Position numbers and translations under genes: made by a program. From contig BAXV01000031.1 of the NCBI GenBank assembly GCA_001310715.1, positions 1-43,835 of the forward strand: 43,835 bases of DNA. The letters run 5' to 3'. Positions within the stretch are counted from its first letter, which is position 1, and each line of letters begins with the position of its first letter. Of this stretch, positions 1 through 8,136 are shown piece after piece. Source of the stretch: Pseudovibrio sp. JCM 19062 (lineage in GTDB: Bacteria > Pseudomonadota > Alphaproteobacteria > Rhizobiales > Stappiaceae). The notes below the pieces were generated by a model. That model worked only from the letters and a program-made list of their open reading frames with translations, searched no databases and was not told the origin of the DNA.

Positions 1-96
1 GGCCGTGATGGCGGCAAGCCGGGCTTCAGCAAAGGTCCACGCGAAGGTGGCCGTGATGGTGGCAAGCCGGGCTTCAGCAAAGGCCCACGTTCTGGT
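1..96 (+). repeat. Two tandem 48-bp coding repeats
   Basis: Positions 1-48 and 49-96 are near-identical copies encoding the 16-residue unit GRDGGKPGFSKGPR plus two variable residues. The differences are mostly at third codon positions, so the protein repeat is being kept. The array may continue to the left of the window. Confidence 0.85.
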
Positions 97-192
97 GGCA
101 AGAGCTTTGGCGGAGATAAAGCGCGCGGTGGTCGCCCCGGTGGTGATCGTTCTGGCGCGCCTCGCGGAAACAAGGGTGGCAAGAGATCGTGA
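1..192 (+). CDS. C-terminal tail of an RluB/RsuA-like 23S rRNA pseudouridine synthase (5' truncated)
   Basis: Frame 1 is open from the first base to a TGA at 190-192. It encodes about 63 residues made almost wholly of Gly, Arg, Lys, Ser and Pro, with GRDGGKPGFSKGPR-type units and an end in NKGGKRS. The catalytic domain lies outside the window. In many Rhizobiales the gene directly upstream of rsmD is an RluB-type pseudouridine synthase carrying a long, basic, Gly/Arg-rich disordered tail, and this tail and position match. The stop overlaps the GTG proposed as the rsmD start, so the two are probably translationally coupled. The tail likely binds RNA non-specifically; that role is inferred. The other reading, an RNA helicase or ribosomal factor with an RGG-like tail, cannot be excluded from the tail alone. 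Confidence 0.6.
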   Translation, partial: GRDGGKPGFSKGPREGGRDGGKPGFSKGPRSGGKSFGGDKARGGRPGGDRSGAPRGNKGGKRS

Positions 193-745
193 GAATTGTT
201 GCTGGACGCTTTCGGGGAACTGCCCTGCTACGCCCAAGACACAGAATACACGGCCAACCAGTGACCGGATGAGAGAGACCATTTTCAATGTTCTCGCTCA
301 CTCCTACGGCAATCCGGTTCAGGACGCGCGCGTGCTGGACCTGTTTGCAGGGACGGCGCGCTTGGTCTGGAGGCGATGAGCCGTGGCGGCAAGTACTGCG
401 TCTTTGTTGAAGAGGCAGTCGAGCCGCGTGGTCTGATCCGCCGGAATGTAGAGACCACAGGCTTGATGGGCGCCACGAAGATCCTGCGCCGCGATGCGAC
501 CTCTCTGGGCTGCGGGAACCATAGCACCGTTCGATCTGGTGTTTCTGGACCCTCCCTACCGCTTGGAGCTGGGTGAGAAGGCTCTGGCGAGTGCTGCGGC
601 TGGCGGCTGGCTCAACGAAGGTGCTCTTTGCATCTGGGAAGAGGATGCCAGCGTTTCTCCTGTGATCCCAGATGGATTTGAAGGACTGGATGCGCGCCAT
701 ACAGGCGACAGTCAGATCCTCGTTTTGAGGTACATCGGCGTCTAG
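189..745 (+). CDS. rsmD: 16S rRNA (guanine(966)-N(2))-methyltransferase RsmD, frameshifted
   Basis: RsmD methylates G966 of 16S rRNA using S-adenosylmethionine. The reconstructed protein (about 185 residues) has RIVAGRFRG at the N terminus, then RPTSDRMRETIFNVL, the SAM-binding VLDLFAGTG-like motif I, and the catalytic FLDPPY (N/D-PPY) motif. GTG at 189 is the start because it gives the family N terminus and overlaps the upstream stop. The reading frame breaks three times: a base is missing near 227 (GG read as G), another near 354 (GGG read as GG, inside the FAGTG loop), and one extra G near 508. The protein is conserved on both sides of each break, which points to sequencing error. It is followed at once by an intrinsic terminator and ends the rluB-like/rsmD unit. 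Confidence 0.9.
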
Positions 746-774
746 GCTGAACGGCCCTATATATAAAGAGTAGC

Positions 775-815
775 AAAAGGCCTTCCCGGCATAGTTTCGG
801 GAGGGCCTTTTTTTT
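775..815 (+). terminator. Rho-independent terminator after rsmD
   Basis: A GC-rich stem (AAGGCCTTCCCG paired with CGGGAGGGCCTT) with a loop of about nine bases is followed by a run of eight T. It lies 30 bases past the rsmD stop. Confidence 0.9.
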
Positions 816-829
816 GTGGGCTGATGAAG

Positions 830-1405
830 TGGCGATCAGGCTGGCTTCGGCGCGTGCCCGTGCAATGTGACAATTTGCGGGAATTTGCTTCACGCTTCAC
901 ATAACAACGCGTCAGACCTCAAAAGAACGCAAAATTCCCCAAAACAACGCAAACGAACCACAAAACTCGAATACTTGTAAATACTATCACTATACTTATC
1001 ATGGAGTACGGCTATGACTCGATACTTATCTCGATAGAGGCTTTGATTCGAGTGGGGCAGATTGCATATGGGAATGCCTATAAAATCCTTATGCCTACCT
1101 TTTAATCAATAATAACAGATACTTAAATATAGCAGGAATACCCCTATATTAGGTTTGCTACATCTACCTATCCGATGAGCAAAGCGTTGCAGGAATGAAA
1201 CAGCAGTTTCGATTAGCTTGATAACTCTAGGTTATTTTGAGAGTTATTGTTGCATCCAGAAGGATCTACTGGCATCAATTGCTGCAGGGAATTCGCGTAC
1301 ACAAAAATAAAATCAGTTTTGCTTAGGCAGCACTGGGCCGCCTTAAGTAGTTTTGTCTATTAACCTTGTTTGAGGAGTGGGTTTCAACCCGATAGGAGTC
1401 GAATT
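830..1405 (+). promoter_or_regulatory. Long AT-rich leader and promoter region of the porin gene
   Basis: About 590 bases separate rsmD from the porin, and no credible gene was found in them. The left part (about 905-960) holds GCGTT-type repeats, listed separately. The middle is very AT-rich, with the short direct repeat CTCGATA at about 1018 and 1030. A Shine-Dalgarno TAGGAG sits just before the porin ATG at 1406. Long untranslated leaders are common for outer-membrane porins and are often targets of small RNAs; a role of that kind here is inference. I could not place the -35 and -10 elements with confidence. Confidence 0.4.
905..959 (+). repeat. Cluster of AACGC-containing repeats (GCGTTNNTTT on the minus strand)
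   Basis: The segment carries AACGC several times, including GAACGCAAAA, ACAACGCAAAC and the 17-mer TTCCCCAAAACAACGCA at about 935-951. The same 17-mer, with one mismatch and in opposite orientation, occurs near 43108-43124 beside further GCGTTNNTTT copies. The shared motif in two distant gaps suggests a dispersed repeat or a regulatory element. Confidence 0.5.
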
Positions 1406-2707
1406 ATGCGCCACTTTACAACTAGCGCCGCAGCAGCGCTTATGATGAGTGCCACTCCGGTCCTTGCAGCCGATCTTCCCGTTGCGCCGGAGCCCGTAGA
1501 ATACGTCCAAATATGTGACGCCTACGGAATTGGATATTTCTTTATTCCAGGCACTGATACCTGTTTGAGAATCCGAGGTCGTGTTCGTGCAGAATACCGC
1601 TTTAACAACTTTGGAGCGGGCCCGAACGACTGGTCTGACCGGACAAGAAATTCAACATCCACTCGTGCACGTGGTTACCTGCGTTTCGATGCTCGAACTC
1701 AAACAGAATATGGTTTGCTTCGTGCTTACATTGATTTCTTCGCGACAGTGGACACACCAGGCTTTATCCAGACTGACAGTTCAGATCCTTTTGTGAACGA
1801 ACCAGTCGGATCGTTTGGAGTGCAGCAGGATAATACAATCCCGACGCTTGACTTTGCGTTCGTTCAGTTTGGCGGGATGACCATTGGTCGAGCACAGTCC
1901 TTCTATGACTTCTGGACTGGTTATGCATATGGTGCGATCACTACCGTAGCGTATTCTGACCGGAACCTCTGGCTTGGCGGTTATACCTTCGATCTGGGCA
2001 ACGGATTGTCAACCAGTTGGTCTGTGGAAGACAGAACAGCTCGTCAGCAGGATCTCTTTGCTGGTGAATATCTTGACTCATTTGGATTTTTCCAGGGTTA
2101 CGGTGGCATGCGCTTCCCGAGCCTTGTTGCAAACATCCGACTTGATCAGGGTTGGGGTTCAGCACAGATCATGGGTGCTTTAACTGAAGTCCGGTTCCTG
2201 GAATCCTTCCCATCCGGTCGTCTCGGTTGGGCCGTCGGTGGTGGTGTAGAAATTGATATACCATTCTTCAACAACTGGATTTCCGGCTTCCAGGGCGTTG
2301 TTCAGGCTACCTACGCACAGGGTGCTCTTGGTTACGTCCACAGTGACTGGGAAAACGTGATCTTCGATGCAACGGACCTTACGAATGACGGAAGCGGTAT
2401 TGGTACCGGTTGGTCTATTGCTTGGGGCTTCCAAGCTGACTTTACGCCAGAATGGAACGCAGCAATTCAGGCTTCCTATGCTCATGCCAACCAGAAATTC
2501 CTCTGGAACCAAAATCAGTGGGATGTTGTCGGTAAGGTCGGCTGGGTACCTGTAAGCGGCTTCGAGATTGGTACTGAAGTTGCATACCGGAACGTTGGCT
2601 TGGGTAAGGTGTTCCCAGATAACGCAACTAACTTTGGTGAGCCAACTCGCCCAATTGGTATGCAGAACATCATCGCAGTCCTACTCCGTGTTCAACGGGA
2701 CTTCTGA
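1406..2707 (+). CDS. Outer-membrane porin, Omp2/RopA-like (Porin_2 family)
   Basis: This gene encodes a trimeric beta-barrel diffusion porin of the alphaproteobacterial Omp2 type, 433 residues, with no frameshift. The N terminus is a signal peptide (MRHFTTSAAAALMMSATPVLAA) followed by the family start of the mature protein, ADLPVAPEPVEYVQICDAYG, then a PGTDTCLRIRGRVRAEYR stretch typical of the first strand and its conserved cysteine pair. Alternating aromatic and polar residues run to the C-terminal Phe (VQRDF) that the BAM machinery recognises. ATG 1406 is chosen over an upstream TTG at 1370 because it opens directly into the signal peptide and has AGGAG eight bases before it. It is a single-gene unit with its own long leader and a strong terminator. 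Transported solutes cannot be told from the sequence. Confidence 0.92.
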   Translation: MRHFTTSAAAALMMSATPVLAADLPVAPEPVEYVQICDAYGIGYFFIPGTDTCLRIRGRVRAEYRFNNFGAGPNDWSDRTRNSTSTRARGYLRFDARTQTEYGLLRAYIDFFATVDTPGFIQTDSSDPFVNEPVGSFGVQQDNTIPTLDFAFVQFGGMTIGRAQSFYDFWTGYAYGAITTVAYSDRNLWLGGYTFDLGNGLSTSWSVEDRTARQQDLFAGEYLDSFGFFQGYGGMRFPSLVANIRLDQGWGSAQIMGALTEVRFLESFPSGRLGWAVGGGVEIDIPFFNNWISGFQGVVQATYAQGALGYVHSDWENVIFDATDLTNDGSGIGTGWSIAWGFQADFTPEWNAAIQASYAHANQKFLWNQNQWDVVGKVGWVPVSGFEIGTEVAYRNVGLGKVFPDNATNFGEPTRPIGMQNIIAVLLRVQRDF

Positions 2708-2760
2708 GGCCACATGTCAGAACCCATCGGTTACCTAGTGTGATCGAGAATACGAACTGG

Positions 2761-2797
2761 AAGAGGCGGATCATTGATCCGCCTCTTCTGGTTTTTT
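2761..2797 (+). terminator. Rho-independent terminator after the porin
   Basis: A perfect 12-bp inverted repeat (AGAGGCGGATCA / TGATCCGCCTCT) with almost no loop is followed by CTGGTTTTTT. It is about 55 bases beyond the porin stop. Confidence 0.9.
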
Positions 2798-2910
2798 GGC
2801 ATTAAACATCACAGCAGCGCACCTCCATCAGCCTTCACGCATCGTACTCTCACTTCTTTATCGAGCCGAATTCTTGCTGTCTGATTGAATGCAATCAAAG
2901 GGAACACACT

Positions 2911-4861
2911 CTAGTGCCGTCCGAACAGGCGCTCGATATCGGAGAGCTTTAGCTCAATCCAAGTTGGTCTGCCGTGATTGCATTGGCCGGACTTTGGCGT
3001 TGCTTCCATGTCACGAAGCAGATTGTCCATTTCTTCCGGTCGCATTCTTCGCCCTGCCCTGATCGAGCCGTGGCAGGCCATTGTTGCAGCCACAAGATCC
3101 AGCTTTTCCCGGATACGCGTCGAGCTGTCATACTCCGCAAAGTCATCTGCCAGATCTTGGACCAACGCCTTGATATTCAAACGTTTGAGCATAGATGGTG
3201 TCTCTCGGACGGCAATTGCCCCCGGACCGAAACGTTCCAGAACGAGGCCGACTTCCTCCAGCTCTGGTGCTCGCTCTTCCAAACGCGCCACATCTTCTTC
3301 TGGCAGGTCAACGATCTCTGGAATCAAGAGCATTTGGCGCGAAACATCACGTTTTGCGAGGTCCTCTTTGAGTTGCTCATAGACAAGACGCTCATGCGCA
3401 GCGTGCTGATCTACAATTACCAGACCATCTTTGGTTTGCGAGACAATATAGGTTTCATGGATTTGCGCTCTTGCGGCTCCAAGCGGAAAACTCTCGCGGT
3501 CTTCGGGGAGCTCATGTGCGTGGGCTCTTGAATCTGCAGAAGGGGCATCAACCTGATGGTATGCTGGAACACCTACAGATGGCTGCGCAAGCCCATACTC
3601 TGCTGGAGCCGTGTAGGGTGCTGTTGCTTCCATCAGACCCAGCTGTGTTTCGCTTGATCCTGCTTCTGGAATATCCGCAGCGCTCCACACACCTGTTGCT
3701 TGCTGTTCTGGACGGTAGAAGATTGCTGCCATGAATAGTTTTGCGGCGCTTCCCGGTGACCTTGAGGTGTATGTGCCGAGGCGCCTGAATGAACGTTGAA
3801 GCCAGCGTTTTGGCCCATTGGGCGAATCGCATTGATGGCAGATTGGGTGTTTGCTGTGGAGGCGCGGAAACCGGATTGCACGAAGGCATTTTTCAGCGCA
3901 CCGATCATCAATCCGCGGACGAGCTGGCCGTCTCTGAAGCGCACATCTGCCTTTGCAGGGTGAACGTTCACATCTACCTGATGCGGATCAAGATCGATGT
4001 TCAGCACCACAATCGGGTGGCGATCCCGTGAGAGCACGTCAGAATAAGCGGCCTTTAGGGAGCCCAAAAGCAACTTATCTCTGACCGGGCGGCCATTTAC
4101 GAAGAAGAACTGGTGCTGGGAGTTGGCGCGGTGGAAGGTTGGTAGGCCTGCATATCCATAAAGATGGACCCCTTCCCTCAATGCCTCAATCTCCATGGCG
4201 TTTTTGGTAAAATCGGTGCCTAGAATTTGCCCGACCCGTGCCAGATCTGCGTCGTCTCCCGTACAGGCTGGTAGCTCCAGCTGGCGGCGATCGGAACCGG
4301 AGAGTGTGAAACGCACTGTCGGATTGGCAAGAGCGATACGTTTGACAATTTCTGTGATTGCGGTTGCTTCGGCACGGTCCGACTTCAGGAACTTCAGACG
4401 GCTGGTACGGAGAAGAAGATATCCTTTACTTCTACGCGCGTTCCGGAGTTCAGGGCAGCCGGTTCAATATCGTGGTTCTGGCCACCTTCAACCTCGATCT
4501 TCCAGGCGTGTGGTTCGGAGGCGTGGCGTGTTGTTATTTCAAGCCGCGAGATCGCACCAATGGATGGCAGCGCTTCTCCGCGAAAGCCCATGGTGCGGAT
4601 GTCCATGAGATCATTTTCAGGCAGTTTTGACGTACAGTGGCGGCGGACGGCCAGTTGCAGGTCTTCCTTCGTCATGCCTGCGCCGTTATCGGTGATACGC
4701 AGCAGGCTTTTGCCGCCGGAGGCTGTTACGATCTCGATGCGTGTTGCTCCGGCATCGACTGCGTTTTCAACCAGCTCTTTAACGACACTTGCCGGCCGTT
4801 CAATCACTTCGCCAGCGGCAATTCTGTTGATCGTCGTATCGCTAAGTTGTCTTACCGCCAT
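2911..4861 (-). CDS. mutL: DNA mismatch repair protein MutL (endonuclease type), two frameshifts
   Basis: MutL couples mismatch recognition by MutS to strand incision. The reconstructed protein is about 650 residues. The N-terminal GHKL ATPase shows [26 protein letters not shown] and [12 protein letters not shown]. The C-terminal part has the metal-binding endonuclease motif DQHA-x2-E-x4-E ([12 protein letters not shown]), then ACHGSIRAG and GQCNHGRPT, so it should be a nicking MutL as expected where MutH is absent. The middle linker is long and low in conservation. The frame breaks twice, each by one missing base: near 4403 (GCCCGT read as GCCGT, within FFSVPARLKFLKS) and near 3733 (TCC read as TC, in the linker). 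Both fit homopolymer loss. It starts with ATG at 4861 and ends with TAG at 2911-2913. The nearest neighbour is the HAD gene on the opposite strand. Confidence 0.93.
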
Positions 4862-5065
4862 AACCGCTCCGCCTAAAAAAAATTGTCATGCATATACATG
4901 GCGCATCTAAATCACATTTGTGACAGAGGTTTGCGCCCAGGGTCAATGCGGGGGGTGCGGTGATTATATCTACTTGCCGCCGCCGCCAGCTCAAGTTATG
5001 AGGATTTGGCCCAACTCCACTCTTTTTTCAAGAGCATCTCCAAGTTTCCTCCAAGAGAACATCAT

Positions 5066-5920
5066 ATGAAGCAACAGTCCCCAATCACTGGCCTTCGCCA
5101 GATCGCAGATCCATTCAACGGCATTCTATGCGATGTCTGGGGTGTTTTACATAATGGTGTGAGCGCTTTTCCTGCTGCGATTGAGGCTCTTGAGGCATAT
5201 AAAGCCCATTATGGCAGACCTGTTGTGTTGATTACAAACGCGCCGCGTCCAGCCAATGAGATTGCGGAGCATCTTCGCAGTTTGGGCGTTCCACAAACCT
5301 GCTATGACTCGATTGTCTCGTCAGGAGATGTGGTTCAGGCTGACCTTCGGGCTATGGACCATGCAAAAGTCTATCATATCGGTCCGGAAAAGAATCAAAA
5401 CCTGTCTCACGGCACCAGCTTTGACTTTGTGGCACCAGAGGCTGCGGACGTTATTGTTTGTTCGGGTCTCAACGACAGGCGTGTTGAAGAGCCGGAAGAC
5501 TACCGCTCTCATTTTGAGGAGCTGTTGAAGCTTGATCTGGCACTTATTTGCGCCAACCCGGACATTGTTGCTGAACAGGGCGACAAATTGGTCTGGTGTG
5601 CGGGCGCGCTTGCAAAGCTTTACGAGGAGATGGGGGGACGGGTCATTATTACCGGCAAACCCCACCATCCGATCTACGATATGGCACGTTCCAAACTCAA
5701 TACACACGCGGGCAGAGCGCTTGATAAATCCGAAATTTTGGTGATTGGGGATGGTCTGCCAACCGACATCAAAGGCGCGAATGCGCAGGGCATCAGCGCG
5801 CTGTTTTTGACCGGTGGTATTCACGCAGCGGATCTGTCAGATGGTGCTGAAGCAGTTGAAGCTATGCTCAGCAATGAAAGGCTGGAGGTGCATAGCTTTA
5901 TGGACCGTCTAAGCTGGTGA
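5066..5920 (+). CDS. HAD-superfamily hydrolase, class IIA (TIGR01459-like)
   Basis: This is a phosphatase-type HAD protein of 284 residues, uninterrupted. Motif I is GILCDVWGVLHNG, so the nucleophile Asp is present but the usual second Asp (DxD) is Trp, as I recall being typical of this alphaproteobacterial subfamily. Motif II is VLITNAPR, the conserved Lys lies in ITGKPHHP, and motif IV is VIGDGLPTDIKGAN. The cap between motifs II and III is of the large C2 kind seen in NagD-like proteins. The substrate is unknown. ATG 5066 is chosen over an upstream TTG at 5006 because family members begin shortly before the ITGL segment. It converges on cheZ. Confidence 0.8.
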   Translation: MKQQSPITGLRQIADPFNGILCDVWGVLHNGVSAFPAAIEALEAYKAHYGRPVVLITNAPRPANEIAEHLRSLGVPQTCYDSIVSSGDVVQADLRAMDHAKVYHIGPEKNQNLSHGTSFDFVAPEAADVIVCSGLNDRRVEEPEDYRSHFEELLKLDLALICANPDIVAEQGDKLVWCAGALAKLYEEMGGRVIITGKPHHPIYDMARSKLNTHAGRALDKSEILVIGDGLPTDIKGANAQGISALFLTGGIHAADLSDGAEAVEAMLSNERLEVHSFMDRLSW

Positions 5921-5932
5921 CACTCACCAGCT
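5912..5932. terminator. Hairpin in the convergent HAD/cheZ junction
   Basis: A perfect 9-bp inverted repeat (AGCTGGTGA / TCACCAGCT, loop CAC) overlaps the HAD stop codon and lies 15 bases from the cheZ stop. There is no T run after it on either strand, so it may be a weak bidirectional stop or an mRNA end stabiliser. Confidence 0.4.
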
Positions 5933-5946
5933 GAATACAATCAAAA

Positions 5947-6618
5947 CTAAGCGAACAGTTTGTCGATGTCGTCCTGCTGCACGTCTTCCAGCATTGCGTC
6001 GATCTCCTCCTGAGAGACGCCTTCGCCCTTTTTCTGAGGCCCATGAAGGATCAATTCACGCTTGCGGCGCTCTTCTTCGGTCTCTTCAAGAGGGGTATCT
6101 TCAATTTCCTGCTTGAGACGCAAGCGCTCAACGAAGTTGGCGACCCGCTCGTCAATTGTGTTCAGCGTGTTGACCACCTTGGAGATGCGCTGGCCAGTGA
6201 TGTCCTGAAAGGCGCACGCCTGAAAGATCTCCATCACCTGATTGTTGACGGTGTCCTGATAGGCTTGGGCATCATCCGGATCAGCTGCCATGATAGTTTC
6301 GGCTGCTTCCATGATTGTATGCGTTGCCTCCTCTGTTGAGGAAACAATAGCGTCCAACTCACGGCCAGCTTCAGGAATGTGGTTATCTCTCATATCCGCG
6401 ACACGAAGCTTACTGATCTCGGCTTTCATCCGCGCAATTTCTGCGCCGATCGCCGCCAGTTCCATGGTCACAGCAGGTTGGACGTGTTCAATGATGCCCC
6501 CCATTGAATCTGTCATAACCTCGGCAAGACCCATCACATCAGTGAGAGTAACTTCGCTCGACTTCTCACGGCTTTCTTCCAGAAAGTCTATGAGTTGCTG
6601 AATATCAATTTTGCTCAA
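5947..6618 (-). CDS. cheZ: CheZ-family protein phosphatase (CheY-P phosphatase)
   Basis: CheZ dephosphorylates CheY-P and so resets the flagellar motor signal. The 223-residue product is almost all helical. The active-site segment IFQACAFQDITGQRISKV holds the conserved Asp and Gln of the CheZ four-helix bundle. The N terminus is a heptad-rich helix. The C-terminal tail, normally the CheY-P tether, reads GVSQEEIDAMLEDV followed by QQDDIDKLFA, two copies of a motif close to the FliM N-terminal CheY-binding peptide. The start is a TTG at 6618 with GGAAG about ten bases upstream; the next in-frame starts would cut into the first helix. It lies about 175 bases downstream of cheY on the same strand, a natural pair. 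Confidence 0.88.
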   Translation of the reverse strand: MSKIDIQQLIDFLEESREKSSEVTLTDVMGLAEVMTDSMGGIIEHVQPAVTMELAAIGAEIARMKAEISKLRVADMRDNHIPEAGRELDAIVSSTEEATHTIMEAAETIMAADPDDAQAYQDTVNNQVMEIFQACAFQDITGQRISKVVNTLNTIDERVANFVERLRLKQEIEDTPLEETEEERRKRELILHGPQKKGEGVSQEEIDAMLEDVQQDDIDKLFA

Positions 6619-6795
6619 AACAACACTCTTCCTTTACCTGAGTAGGGAACGTCTCCTCCAGCAAGCTCACTTGCCCACCAGTTCAGAGCTCTACCCGACC
6701 TTGTAAACCGGTCAGTTGGGTGCACAGAAGTTGGGGCGCTTTCCATATGGCATCCTCACCCCAGCCCATGTTTTTCAAATTGTGCGCAAGGCAAA

Positions 6796-7179
6796 TTAGT
6801 CCGCGAAAACCGCTTCGATTTTGCCCTTAAGTGTTTGCGCGTTAAACGGCTTAACGATGTAGTTGTTAACCCCTGCCTTTTTCGCAGCGATCACGTTTTC
6901 CGTTTTTGATTCAGCTGTAACCATGATGAATGGCGTCTTCGTCAGAGCCGCATCCTGCCTGACCTGCTTGAGCAGCTCGTAGCCAGTCATTGGTTCCATG
7001 TTCCAATCCGAGATAATCAGGCCATAACGACGCTGCTTCATCTTCTCGTAGGCCTCAGTGCCATCTGCCGCATCATCGATGTCAGTAAAGCCAAGTTGCT
7101 TCAACAAGTTACGAATGATTCGAATCATGGTCTTATAATCATCGACGACCAAAATTGGCATCTGAAGATCAAGGGCCAT
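6796..7179 (-). CDS. cheY: Chemotaxis response regulator CheY (single receiver domain)
   Basis: This 127-residue protein is one receiver domain. It has the acidic pair in ILVVDDYKTM, the phospho-acceptor Asp in LIISDWNMEPMTG, the switch Thr in IMVTAES and the invariant Lys in IVKPFNAQTLKGKI. The DWNM box and its surroundings are the classic CheY form. ATG 7179 (MALDLQMPIL) is preferred over an earlier in-frame start because a Shine-Dalgarno GGAG lies about six bases before it and the longer form adds a non-conserved extension. The gene is cotranscribed with or adjacent to cheZ. The other che genes and receptors are not in this window. Confidence 0.93.
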   Translation of the reverse strand: MALDLQMPILVVDDYKTMIRIIRNLLKQLGFTDIDDAADGTEAYEKMKQRRYGLIISDWNMEPMTGYELLKQVRQDAALTKTPFIMVTAESKTENVIAAKKAGVNNYIVKPFNAQTLKGKIEAVFAD

Positions 7180-7306
7180 GTACAACTCCATATTCTCAAG
7201 AGGCTGCCGACGCCTCTCTGCTATACTCACGGCGACCACGACATTGTTCGGTCACACTGGACGCAGGTGTCCTTCCAAGAAAGGGTCCCCACCAATTCAA
7301 CTTCGC

Positions 7307-7343
7307 GAAATTAACCGCCCTACGTTATAGTTAGGTTAATTTC
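7307..7343. promoter_or_regulatory. 10-bp perfect inverted repeat between cheY and maoC
   Basis: GAAATTAACC (7307-7316) and GGTTAATTTC (7334-7343) are perfect inverted copies separated by 17 bases, in the middle of the divergent cheY/maoC gap. The arms contain TTAACC, similar to a half-site of the alphaproteobacterial cell-cycle regulator CtrA, but the spacing is not the canonical TTAA-N7-TTAA. An operator for either gene is plausible; the regulator is unknown. Confidence 0.45.
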
Positions 7344-7456
7344 TCTATTACGTTTTCAATAAGGCTAAAAGCCTAATTGTTTTTCATGGGTCTGGTTACT
7401 AGCTTTTCTTCGCGTTTTACAGGCAATAATGCCTGTGGTTAATCCGAGGAAACACC

Positions 7457-7902
7457 ATGCTCAACCTCCGTCCGCTTGCCTATGAAGATCTTTCCGTCGG
7501 CATGACCGAAATTTTTGTTAAGCACGTCAGCTCTCAGGACATTGTTGGATTCGCAGAGGTCTCCGGTGATCGAAACCCTATCCACCTGTCAGAGCATTTT
7601 GCAGCCAAGACCCCATTCAAAACCCGTATTGCACACGGCCTTTATACCGCGAGCCTTATCTCAGCCGTACTTGGAACACGGCTTCCGGGCCCAGGTGCAA
7701 TTTATTTGTCTCAATCTTTAAATTTCCGCGCACCTGTGTATATCGGCGACGATATTGAGGTTCGGGTGAGCGTTGCAGAGTTGATTGATAAGGGCTGCCG
7801 TGCGCGTCTGGATTGCAAGTGCTGGTGGACGGCAAGGTGGTTCTGGAAGGGGAAGCTATGGTGAAAGTACCTACTCATGCAGAAATGGATATTCCCCTTT
7901 AA
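7457..7902 (+). CDS. MaoC-family (R)-specific enoyl-CoA hydratase, frameshifted
   Basis: The hot-dog fold protein (about 148 residues after correction) probably hydrates trans-2-enoyl-CoA to (R)-3-hydroxyacyl-CoA, the PhaJ-type reaction that feeds polyhydroxyalkanoate or lipid metabolism. The catalytic motif FAEVSGDRNPIHLSEHFA contains the Asp and His of the hydratase site, followed by RIAHGLYTASLISAVLGTRLPGPG, the hydratase 2 signature region. One base is missing near 7820 (AAGGTG read as AAGTG), which would otherwise replace the last 30 residues. The corrected C terminus ends KVPTHAEMDIPL. It is a stand-alone gene, and a two-hairpin leader lies just upstream (about 7363-7375 and 7421-7437). 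Its CoA substrate length cannot be inferred. Confidence 0.85.
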
Positions 7903-8082
7903 CTGAAAATTCCTGCGAAGAACTTGCAGTTTCTTGTGTTCCGCCCTGCAAACCTTCTCTGAAGAGCTTGACGGGGCGAACTTCACGCGGCACCGTCTCG
8001 CCAAATTCTAGAAATTTAGAGTATGTTGCGCTCTATGCATTTGTTCAACAGACTCTAAATCTTTATTTTCACGCGTGTTCTT

Positions 8083-8118
8083 ATCCGAAAACCGGAGCCA
8101 CTTTTCGGGAATACGCTC
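8083..8118 (+). repeat. CCGAAAACCGG-CACTTTTCGGG dispersed intergenic repeat
   Basis: ATCCGAAAACCGG followed by a short spacer and CACTTTTCGGGAATACGCTC forms an imperfect hairpin (CCGAAAA / TTTTCGG). The arrangement matches an intergenic element very common in Rhizobiales genomes. It lies about 20 bases before ribF. Diverged copies in the same orientation are at about 32288-32326 and 37974-38004. Confidence 0.7.
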
Positions 8119-8136
8119 AAGCGGGAAGTACAGTTC

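Noticed and set aside
1001..1105. A 34-codon open frame (MEYGYDSILISIEALIRVGQ...) in the porin leader
   Set aside because: No ribosome binding site, in a very AT-rich leader; not distinguishable from chance.
7307..7343. A canonical CtrA box
   Set aside because: The two TTAA elements are 21 bases apart instead of seven, so only a half-site resemblance remains.
7903..8136. FMN riboswitch upstream of ribF
   Set aside because: None of the conserved RFN segments was visible; the space is taken by the CCGAAAACCGG repeat.
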